DNA from: Anaerolineae bacterium
GTDB taxonomy: Bacteria; Chloroflexota; Anaerolineae; Anaerolineales; E44-bin32
NCBI GenBank assembly: GCA_030598885.1
Contig: JAUVOZ010000146.1
Coordinates: 1 to 5,108, forward strand
Length of the DNA: 5,108 bases
Direction of reading: 5' to 3'
Shown: positions 1 through 4,587 of the stretch, one piece after another
Layout of the letters: every line of letters starts with the position of its first letter
Numbering within the stretch: position 1 is the first letter of the stretch
Made by a program: the position numbers and the translations under genes
The notes under the pieces: model-generated
Told to the model about the DNA's origin: nothing
What the model saw: the letters and a program-made list of their open reading frames with translations, nothing else
Database searches by the model: none

Positions 1-445
1 CTTGAGCATCCGGATTGGGGGTTACGGAGGGTCGAGGTGTGTTTGTCACTAGAATCGGAGTCGGCTGGCTGAAGGCCGGGCTATCCAGGTCAGGGATGAC
101 CAGCACCTGGCCGGTATCAAGGGTATTTGGGTCGGTTAAGCTATTGGCGGCCATCAATGCCTCGACAGTAACATCGAACTGGAGGGCGATGGCAAACAAT
201 GTGTCTCCTAGCCGAACTCTGTAGGTCACCGGGGTAGGAGAGGGAGGGACGGTGGGCGATGCCGTGGGGATCGCGCTAGCGACATGGGCGATAACGTCAA
301 CTGTGGCTGTCGGCGTTACCTGTAGGGTTTCTTTACGTCGGTCCCAGACATTGAGCACCAGAAGCACAGTGATCGCTGAAACCACCACATTTAGGGCTAG
401 ATAGATCAAGTATTGGTTCCAAGGCGCACGTCGAGTACTTCCCAT
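1..445 (-). CDS. Membrane-anchored LysM-domain protein, N-terminal part (runs off the window)
   Basis: Reading the minus strand from ATG at 445 gives 148 open codons to the window edge. A short basic N-terminus (R5, R6) precedes one hydrophobic segment at about residues 11-34, followed by D-R-R-K. This looks like an uncleaved anchor; the basic residues on both sides leave topology open, but an exported LysM domain fits best. A Thr/Pro-rich linker covers about 44-73. A complete LysM domain lies at about 74-118, starting TYRVRLGDTLFAIA and ending in GQVLVIP, with the usual AAN motif in between. A second Pro/Thr-rich stretch begins near 128, so more domains or another LysM may follow outside the window. 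LysM domains bind N-acetylglucosamine-containing glycans such as peptidoglycan, so a cell-wall role is likely; any catalytic part is not visible. No Shine-Dalgarno precedes the ATG, and a -10-like element ends only 8 bases upstream. An in-frame GTG at 463 is a weaker alternative start. Confidence 0.88.
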   Translation of the reverse strand, partial: MGSTRRAPWNQYLIYLALNVVVSAITVLLVLNVWDRRKETLQVTPTATVDVIAHVASAIPTASPTVPPSPTPVTYRVRLGDTLFAIALQFDVTVEALMAANSLTDPNTLDTGQVLVIPDLDSPAFSQPTPILVTNTPRPSVTPNPDAQ

Positions 446-453
446 TAGCGCGC

Positions 454-459
454 ATGATA
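454..459 (-). promoter_or_regulatory. Candidate extended -10 promoter of the LysM gene, leaderless arrangement
   Basis: On the minus strand the sequence reads TGATATCAT, that is a TGn extension followed by TATCAT, which matches the TATAAT consensus at five of six positions. A -35 element at the usual spacing (477-482, TTTCGT) is poor, as is often the case with extended -10 promoters. Only 8 bases separate the hexamer from the ATG at 445, so transcription would begin at or within a base or two of the start codon. This fits the missing ribosome-binding site, but it is a prediction from motif and spacing only. Confidence 0.4.
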
Positions 460-482
460 TCACATGTGGGGGAAAAACGAAA

Positions 483-511
483 TTGACCTACCCGAGGCGG
501 GAAAGTAGAAT
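483..511 (+). promoter_or_regulatory. Candidate sigma-70-type promoter of the NYN gene
   Basis: TTGACC at 483-488 (five of six to TTGACA) and TAGAAT at 506-511 (five of six to TATAAT) are separated by exactly 17 bases. Transcription would start near 518 and leave a leader of about 28 bases before ATG 546. The promoter covers the two upstream in-frame start candidates (TTG at 483 and ATG at 510), so neither could be translated from this transcript. That supports the start at 546. The -35 hexamer abuts the region where the divergent LysM promoter would have its own -35 box. Confidence 0.55.
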
Positions 512-545
512 GAAGTTGAAGCAGACTCTGTTAAAGAGAATAGCC

Positions 546-1022
546 ATGCCTTTCCTCATCGATGGCCATAACTTAATTGCCCAAGTCCCCGATATCCGGC
601 TCGACGATCCCGACGACGAAGCTCGCTTGATCTCCCTCTTACGCACATTTTGCGCCCGTACCGGCAGGGGAGTGACGGTATATTTTGACCATCGCTCTCC
701 TGGCTCACAGAACCCGCCTTCGGCGGGTGGATTAAGCGTTCACTTCGTCACTCCACCACGCACAGCCGACGAGGCTATCCAAGCACATCTGCAACGACTA
801 CAGGAAGAAGCCCGCAACTGGACGGTCGTCTCCTCCGACCGTGCAGTGCAACTAGCGGCACGGCAATCTGGCGCTCGAAGTCTAAGCAGTAACACATTCA
901 CCCATCAATTGATGGGCGGAGAAACTGCACCGGAAATAACCGAAAAGCCGGATGCTCCCTCATCGGAAGAGGAGATCGCATGGTGGGAGTCGCTATTCCG
1001 CCAGGAAGATCAGGGTATATAA
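546..1022 (+). CDS. YacP/Rae1-like NYN-domain protein, putative endoribonuclease
   Basis: The 158-residue product begins MPFLIDGHNLI, the hallmark N-terminus of the YacP-like NYN (PIN-fold) family. Candidate acidic active-site or metal-binding residues are D6 in IDGHN, D48 in VYFDHR, D75 in TADEAIQ and D98 in VVSSDRAVQLAA, spaced as in the family. Bacillus YacP (Rae1) is a ribosome-associated A-site mRNA endonuclease of similar size. Whether this protein does the same is unknown, and the Bacillus gene neighbours are absent here. The domain ends near residue 124. A low-complexity linker (about 125-140) then leads to an acidic/aromatic tail, EEEIAWWESLFR. I chose ATG 546 because the family starts at this motif and because the best promoter covers the in-frame candidates at 483 and 510. 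The ribosome-binding site is weak (AAAGAGA). The gene converges on the phosphatase gene with a 25-base gap. Cytoplasmic; no signal peptide. Confidence 0.85.
   Translation: MPFLIDGHNLIAQVPDIRLDDPDDEARLISLLRTFCARTGRGVTVYFDHRSPGSQNPPSAGGLSVHFVTPPRTADEAIQAHLQRLQEEARNWTVVSSDRAVQLAARQSGARSLSSNTFTHQLMGGETAPEITEKPDAPSSEEEIAWWESLFRQEDQGI
712..728 (+). repeat. GC-rich hairpin inside the NYN coding region
   Basis: ACCCGCC (712-718) and GGCGGGT (722-728) form a perfect 7-bp stem around a three-base loop, TTC. The hairpin lies in the codons for a Pro/Gly/Ser-rich loop (residues about 56-62) between the two halves of the NYN domain. No T-run follows on either strand, so it is not a classical intrinsic terminator. 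It could slow translation or arise by chance from Pro and Gly codons. Confidence 0.5.
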
Positions 1023-1047
1023 ATTCTATTCAAAGAGGAATTACTAC

Positions 1048-1929
1048 TTACAAAGGAAATTTAATGAGGATGGCGGTGACATTGTCAGGGCCACCTGCCT
1101 CATTAGCAGTCCGCACCAACTTATCACAAGCTGTCTGTGGCCCACTTCCCCCGGAGACAATGTTGCTTATCTCTCCTTCAGAGATGACCCCCCACAAACC
1201 GTCCGAACACAGGAGCAACCAGCTTCCAGGTATCACAGAATAGGAGATAATGTCTACTTTAATATCCTCTTTTCTACCCATAGCGTTCCACAAGACGCCG
1301 CGATGGGGGCTGTCGAGAGCTTCTTCCTCGCTGAGAGTACCAGAATCAATTAGCTGCTGGACGACGGAGTGGTCAATGGTTAGAGATTTAATTACACCAT
1401 CCCGAATCGAATAGGCTCGCGTGTCGCCAACGTGTCCAATCACCAACTGGTCACCGAGCATCAGCGCTGCGGTCAATGTCGTGGCACCGCCAGATGCATG
1501 TTTAAAAACAGCTTGATTAGCCTCTTCAAAGGCTTGACCGACCAATTCATCAAGCAGTTGGATCTCTTCACTAGGCTCGATTTCAAGTAGACGGAGGAAT
1601 GCCGCTTGGGTCAACCTGTGCGCGATCGTGCGCACGGCAACTGCGCTAGCAATATGGCCATAGTCGTAGCCACCTAAACCATCCGCCACGCAGAATAAAC
1701 CGAAATCAGGTAGCCCTTGGTCACCATCGGCTTCACCAACAATCACGAGCAGCGAATCATCATCGTGACTGCGCTCCTTTCCAGCCGAGTGTGCAGAACC
1801 CACTAATATATGAAGCCTCTCCTCGCGATGGAAATCGCTTGGGATCAATCTGGGGTCCAGCGGAGCCGTCGATAGATGAGCCCGGGACCGATCTTTTTTT
1901 CCACCCAATAGCCGCTTCAGAAAGGACAT
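1048..1929 (-). CDS. PP2C-family (PPM) serine/threonine protein phosphatase
   Basis: The 293-residue protein is a single PP2C catalytic domain, which removes phosphate from Ser/Thr using two Mn/Mg ions. Visible motifs in order are ERSHDDDSLLV (52-62, metal Asp D58), VADGLGG (81-87, D83), GGATTLTAAL (147-156), GHVGDTRAY (165-173), LTIDHS (183-188), CSDGLWG (241-247, D243) and GGPDN (279-283, D282). All metal-binding aspartates appear present, and length and motif order match bacterial PrpC/Stp/PphA-type enzymes. Motif 1 reads DDD where NED is common. The first 40 or so residues precede the domain and start with a basic stretch (MSFLKRLLGGKKDRSR) that could touch the membrane or a partner. There is no membrane segment, so it is cytoplasmic. 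No partner kinase is in the window. The ribosome-binding site is weak (AAAGGG, 11 bases before the ATG). The gene has its own candidate promoter and ends 25 bases from the convergent NYN gene. Confidence 0.93.
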   Translation of the reverse strand: MSFLKRLLGGKKDRSRAHLSTAPLDPRLIPSDFHREERLHILVGSAHSAGKERSHDDDSLLVIVGEADGDQGLPDFGLFCVADGLGGYDYGHIASAVAVRTIAHRLTQAAFLRLLEIEPSEEIQLLDELVGQAFEEANQAVFKHASGGATTLTAALMLGDQLVIGHVGDTRAYSIRDGVIKSLTIDHSVVQQLIDSGTLSEEEALDSPHRGVLWNAMGRKEDIKVDIISYSVIPGSWLLLCSDGLWGVISEGEISNIVSGGSGPQTACDKLVRTANEAGGPDNVTAILIKFPL

Positions 1930-1985
1930 TCAGTCATCAACCCTTTACTGCGAACAATGACCCGGCCCAGCCATAGAGCGTGCCC

Positions 1986-2014
1986 ATTCTACATTCGTCA
2001 CCAGGCGAGGGCAA
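1986..2014 (-). promoter_or_regulatory. Candidate sigma-70-type promoter of the phosphatase gene
   Basis: On the minus strand TTGCCC (2009-2014, four of six to consensus) and TAGAAT (1986-1991, five of six) are separated by 17 bases. Transcription would start near 1979, giving a leader of about 50 bases before the ATG at 1929. The site lies in the 192-base gap behind the glycosyltransferase gene, so the phosphatase can be expressed separately from the glycan genes even though all run in the same direction. No other gene was found in this gap. Confidence 0.4.
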
Positions 2015-2067
2015 GCGAGGAGAGTTGCTTCCCGGCAATAAACCATCACATCCCATCAGTTGTTCCC

Positions 2068-2088
2068 TTTGCCGTCAACTCGGGCAAA
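2068..2088. repeat. Short inverted repeat behind the glycosyltransferase gene
   Basis: TTTGCC (2068-2073) and GGCAAA (2083-2088) form a 6-bp inverted repeat around nine bases, about 35 bases past the glycosyltransferase stop codon. Neither strand has a T-run after the stem, so an intrinsic terminator is not supported. It could stabilise the 3' end of the transcript or be a protein-binding site upstream of the phosphatase promoter. The evidence is weak. Confidence 0.25.
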
Positions 2089-2121
2089 TTAACCGCGTAT
2101 TTATGTAACTGCGAACTTATC

Positions 2122-3273
2122 TTAACTGCACAACCCCTCATAAAGGTCGAGATACAATTGAGCAGTTCCTTGCCATGAGTAGGAACTTGCTCTTTCTCTT
2201 CCCTTCACAATTAAGTTCTGCCGTAGTTCGTTCTCCTGTAAAAGCCTAGACATAGCAACAACAATATCTTCTATGTTATGCGGATCAACCAGAAGCGCAG
2301 CACCTCCTGCCACCTCCGGCATAGCAGTCAAGTTGGAGGTTAGCACTGGAGTCCCTACCTTCATGGCTTCAAGAACTGGGATGCCGAACCCCTCATATAA
2401 AGAAGGATAAGCTAGGAATAGAGCACGTCTCATTAGCAAGTCCAACTCCTCATCTGAAATGAATCCGGTGAAGACAACCCTCCCCTCCATTCCTATGTTC
2501 CTCACAGCCGCGTCGACCAGCTTCTTCATTTTTATCTGATAGGGAGCTCCAGACACACTGCCGGTCACCAGTAGCTTCCCGGGAAATCCTGACCTGTCCA
2601 CCAACTTTGCGAAGGCATGGATTAAACCGACCACATTCTTCCTCTCATGAATTCCACCTACATAAAGAATGAAATCTCCTTGCAACCCGTATTTCTCATC
2701 TTGCTCAACCTGGAGGGTTTCGTTTTGTCCGTATGGCTCCCTCAAGCCATTGGGAATGACCTTGATCTTCATCGGTGAAACCCCTAATTTTTCTGCGATG
2801 TCTCTTTTTGAGAACTCGGATACTGTTGCGATGACATCGTTCAGGCGGCAAGCTATTCTCATCCCCGGTCTATACAGGAGGTAATTAGTGAAGAAACCCA
2901 TCGCCTCGCGGAAGGTTAGCGGGATCACGTCGTGCACGGTGAGGACACTCGGTATACCTTTGTTAAAGGGAAAACTCCAATTATAAGGAAAGTGAATGAC
3001 ATCTGCTTCTTCAATCCTGGCGATCTCCTGGATCCTCACCGAATCGAGATAGGCATTCTTTGCAGACATAACATGTGTATGTACATCCAATGGTATGAAT
3101 TTTAAATTTGGAACACCCTCGAATTCAGCCTTAACCTCAGCTAAACGGTTCTCTTTTGGCAACAAGATAACCCGATGTCCCTGTCTGGCAACACAATCGG
3201 TGATCTGAATGACAGCCCGTTCGACCCCCCCAATCACGCCATCATACTTCCGGAAGTCCATCACGATTTTCAT
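2122..3273 (-). CDS. GT4-family (GT-B fold) glycosyltransferase, probably mannosyltransferase-like
   Basis: The 383-residue protein should transfer a sugar from a nucleotide donor with retention of configuration. The N-terminal half carries GGVERA (15-20), the acceptor-side signature, HDVIPL (114-119) and SEFSK (152-156). The C-terminal donor-binding half has IPNG (173-176), YVGGIHERKNV (204-214, with R211/K212 placed to bind the donor phosphates), EGFGIPVLE (E294 and E302, the EX7E motif), GTPV (307-310) and LVDP (328-331). There is no membrane segment, so it is cytoplasmic or peripheral to the membrane. The start at 3273 is preceded by GGAGAA with a 7-base gap. An in-frame GTG at 3303, 2 bases past the upstream stop codon, would add ten residues outside the fold and is less likely. 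The GH130 gene lies 32 bases upstream on the same strand, which suggests one transcript. Donor and acceptor cannot be read from the sequence; mannose is inferred from that neighbour. Two 60-base rows counted in this gene have only 35-38% G+C. Confidence 0.92.
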   Translation of the reverse strand: MKIVMDFRKYDGVIGGVERAVIQITDCVARQGHRVILLPKENRLAEVKAEFEGVPNLKFIPLDVHTHVMSAKNAYLDSVRIQEIARIEEADVIHFPYNWSFPFNKGIPSVLTVHDVIPLTFREAMGFFTNYLLYRPGMRIACRLNDVIATVSEFSKRDIAEKLGVSPMKIKVIPNGLREPYGQNETLQVEQDEKYGLQGDFILYVGGIHERKNVVGLIHAFAKLVDRSGFPGKLLVTGSVSGAPYQIKMKKLVDAAVRNIGMEGRVVFTGFISDEELDLLMRRALFLAYPSLYEGFGIPVLEAMKVGTPVLTSNLTAMPEVAGGAALLVDPHNIEDIVVAMSRLLQENELRQNLIVKGRERASSYSWQGTAQLYLDLYEGLCS

Positions 3274-3280
3274 CAATGTA

Positions 3281-3286
3281 TTCTCC
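3281..3286 (-). promoter_or_regulatory. Ribosome-binding site that fixes the glycosyltransferase start
   Basis: The minus strand reads GGAGAA, then seven bases, then the ATG at 3273. This near-consensus Shine-Dalgarno site lies in the short gap after the GH130 stop codon. It favours the internal ATG over the in-frame GTG at 3303. Confidence 0.65.
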
Positions 3287-3305
3287 ACATACCTCAGGTG
3301 CACAC

Positions 3306-4346
3306 CTAGAAAGCGGTTAGAAGGCTATCAATATCTATGACCGCCACGCATGCTGATTCATCTGAAGCTCCGTAGTAAATGTAAATATCACCATCCTTCT
3401 CGATAACACCATTCGAAAACACAACGTTTGAAAAGAAACCTTCGGTCTCATAGGGTTCCGTGGGATAAAGGAGAGGGGTCGAACCCCGCTTGAGGACCAC
3501 ATTAGGCTGCTCCAGATCGAGCAGTAAGGTGAAGAGTGAATAAATGTTATTGTCTCCCTTACCATGGTAGATGATCAACCAGCCATCGCTGGTTTTAATA
3601 GGTGGCGCTCCACCACCAATCTTCGTCGACTCCCATTGATTGTCTCTCGGACGCACAATACACTGATGATTGCCCCAATGGATCAGATCCGGAGATTCGC
3701 TGTACCATATTGAGGCTTTACCAAGTCCTGAGTTATTCGGACGGTGTAAGGCGATATACTTTCCACCTACCTTCTCGGGAAATAATGCGACGTCCTTATT
3801 CTCCGGATGGAAAATTATCCCCAGCCTCTGGACCCTCTCGAAGTCTTCCGTTACAGCCAGGGCCGTCGCCCAAGAATCCCTCGAAACCGCGGTGTAGTTG
3901 ATGTAGTACTTACCTTCAATGGGGGTCACCCTCGCATCCTCAACTCCGTACTCCTCAGACGAATTCATGGGATAGATGAAAGGTCTCTCATCAACTTGAA
4001 AACTTACCCCGTCACGGCTTCTCGCCAACCTGATATGGCTCATGGTGGAGAGGTATTCCTTCCCCCGATAGGAGACGCCACGTGTATCTCTTAGTTTGAG
4101 CCCAGGATCGGCAGAATCAAATTCCATGATATCCGGGTACGCCTGCCCTTCCTCGAAACGGTAAACTGGCACACAGACAACCCCCTCTTTGGGTTCACAA
4201 CTCTCGGCGACCCTTAGCAGGAGGAGGATCTCATCACCGAATTTGACTGCACCTGGATTGAATGCGCCGAGAACCCGGTATCCTTCCAAAGACGGCGTCA
4301 CATCTGCAGGTGTAATTAATGGGTTGTGCACGTGTTTGGTAATCAT
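3306..4346 (-). CDS. GH130-family protein, putative beta-mannoside phosphorylase
   Basis: The 346-residue product matches the five-bladed beta-propeller GH130 family. These enzymes use phosphate to split beta-mannosides into mannose 1-phosphate and a shortened sugar, a reversible reaction; some members are plain hydrolases. Motifs seen are GAFNPGAVKFGDEILLLLRV (27-46), GVEDARVT (134-141, D137 being the likely proton donor), NKDVALFPEK (183-192), LHRP (200-203), IGGGAPP (243-249), IIYHG (258-262) and YYGASDE (324-330). The basic residues near H201/R202 and H261 favour a phosphorylase over a hydrolase, because hydrolytic members have lost phosphate-binding residues; this is an inference. Known substrates in the family include beta-1,4- and beta-1,2-linked manno-oligosaccharides and mannosyl-glucose; which applies is not visible. 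No signal peptide, so cytoplasmic. The start has an excellent Shine-Dalgarno site, AAAGGAG, 7 bases upstream. It is the first gene of a probable two-gene unit with the glycosyltransferase. Confidence 0.9.
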   Translation of the reverse strand: MITKHVHNPLITPADVTPSLEGYRVLGAFNPGAVKFGDEILLLLRVAESCEPKEGVVCVPVYRFEEGQAYPDIMEFDSADPGLKLRDTRGVSYRGKEYLSTMSHIRLARSRDGVSFQVDERPFIYPMNSSEEYGVEDARVTPIEGKYYINYTAVSRDSWATALAVTEDFERVQRLGIIFHPENKDVALFPEKVGGKYIALHRPNNSGLGKASIWYSESPDLIHWGNHQCIVRPRDNQWESTKIGGGAPPIKTSDGWLIIYHGKGDNNIYSLFTLLLDLEQPNVVLKRGSTPLLYPTEPYETEGFFSNVVFSNGVIEKDGDIYIYYGASDESACVAVIDIDSLLTAF

Positions 4347-4353
4347 TTACGGA

Positions 4354-4360
4354 CTCCTTT
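4354..4360 (-). promoter_or_regulatory. Strong ribosome-binding site of the GH130 gene
   Basis: On the minus strand AAAGGAG lies seven bases before the ATG at 4346. It is the best Shine-Dalgarno match in the window, fixes this start, and suggests efficient translation of the first gene of the glycan unit. Confidence 0.75.
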
Positions 4361-4441
4361 GGAGAACATGGCGCCATCACTCTACCTGTTACTGTTCTTC
4401 ATTCTGGAGCGAATCATGGGCTTGCAGTTGGTGTATGACAC

Positions 4442-4470
4442 ATGATAGCATGACGCTTTATGTCGACCAA
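4442..4470 (-). promoter_or_regulatory. Candidate extended -10 promoter of the GH130-glycosyltransferase unit
   Basis: On the minus strand TATCAT (4442-4447) is preceded by TGC, giving an extended -10 element. TTGGTC (4465-4470) sits 17 bases further upstream as a weak -35 box (three of six to consensus). Transcription would start near 4435, leaving a leader of about 90 bases before ATG 4346. The same TGnTATCAT pattern precedes the LysM gene. This is a motif-based prediction. Confidence 0.4.
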
Positions 4471-4479
4471 CTTGCGAAA

Positions 4480-4511
4480 CGCTAGCTTTCAGCCCCCATT
4501 ACTGTCTAGCG
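4480..4511. repeat. Inverted repeat upstream of the GH130 promoter, possible operator
   Basis: CGCTAG (4480-4485) and CTAGCG (4506-4511) form an exact 6-bp inverted repeat whose half-site centres are 26 bases apart, between two and three helical turns. It lies just upstream of the predicted -35 box of the glycan unit, where an activator dimer or looping repressor could bind. Repeats of this length also occur by chance, so the call is tentative. Confidence 0.2.
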
Positions 4512-4525
4512 GAAAGCGCCATCTT

Positions 4526-4552
4526 CGCATCGCATATAGCCTTGCAGATGCG
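4526..4552. repeat. Bulged hairpin in the gap after the aminotransferase gene
   Basis: CGCATC-GCA (4526-4534) pairs with TGC-A-GATGCG (4543-4552) in nine base pairs with a single bulged A and an 8-base loop. On the minus strand it starts about 35 bases past the aminotransferase stop codon, where a transcript end would be expected. The following bases (AAGATGG) contain no T-run, so it is at best a non-canonical terminator or an mRNA-stabilising 3' structure. The rest of the 241-base gap (4347-4587) has no gene that I can support. Confidence 0.3.
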
Positions 4553-4587
4553 GGTGAGATAAAAACCTGGTGCTAGGGAGAAGACCT

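Noticed and set aside
15..224. Plus-strand open frame opposite the LysM gene
   Set aside because: It is antisense to a clear LysM domain, has no recognisable motif and lacks a ribosome-binding site.
1022..1042. AATTC/GAATT pairing in the gap between the convergent genes as a bidirectional terminator
   Set aside because: It is only five A/T-rich pairs around an 11-base loop without a proper T-run on either side.
952..1353. Plus-strand open frames at 952-1353 and 980-1243
   Set aside because: They overlap the end of the NYN gene and lie opposite the conserved C-terminal motifs of the phosphatase. The translations have no domain features.
2107..2130. Direct repeat of AACTGC near the glycosyltransferase stop codon
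   Set aside because: There are two copies of six bases, one overlapping coding sequence, with no wider pattern. Chance is sufficient.
1957..2178. Plus-strand open frame of 73 residues in the gap behind the glycosyltransferase gene
   Set aside because: It covers the non-coding gap and the end of the glycosyltransferase gene, has no good start signal and no family resemblance, and overlaps the candidate phosphatase promoter.
3296..3307. AGGTG/CACCT inverted repeat across the GH130 stop codon
   Set aside because: The two-base loop is too tight and the stem short. It could be chance, and it does not resemble a terminator or an RNase site that I can name.
4189..4485. Plus-strand open frame of 98 residues reaching into the gap upstream of the GH130 gene
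   Set aside because: Half of it is antisense to the GH130 N-terminus. The rest is a low-quality Cys/Trp/Ser-rich translation with no ribosome-binding site.
4555..4582. Possible intrinsic terminator after the aminotransferase gene (minus strand, CCTAGCACCAGG followed by TTTTT)
   Set aside because: The T-run is real, but the stem is only three base pairs, which is too weak for a confident call.
4500..4587. Possible tRNA or small RNA gene in the gap near the aminotransferase gene
   Set aside because: Apart from one bulged hairpin there is no cloverleaf, no TTCGA-type T-loop and no promoter/terminator pair.
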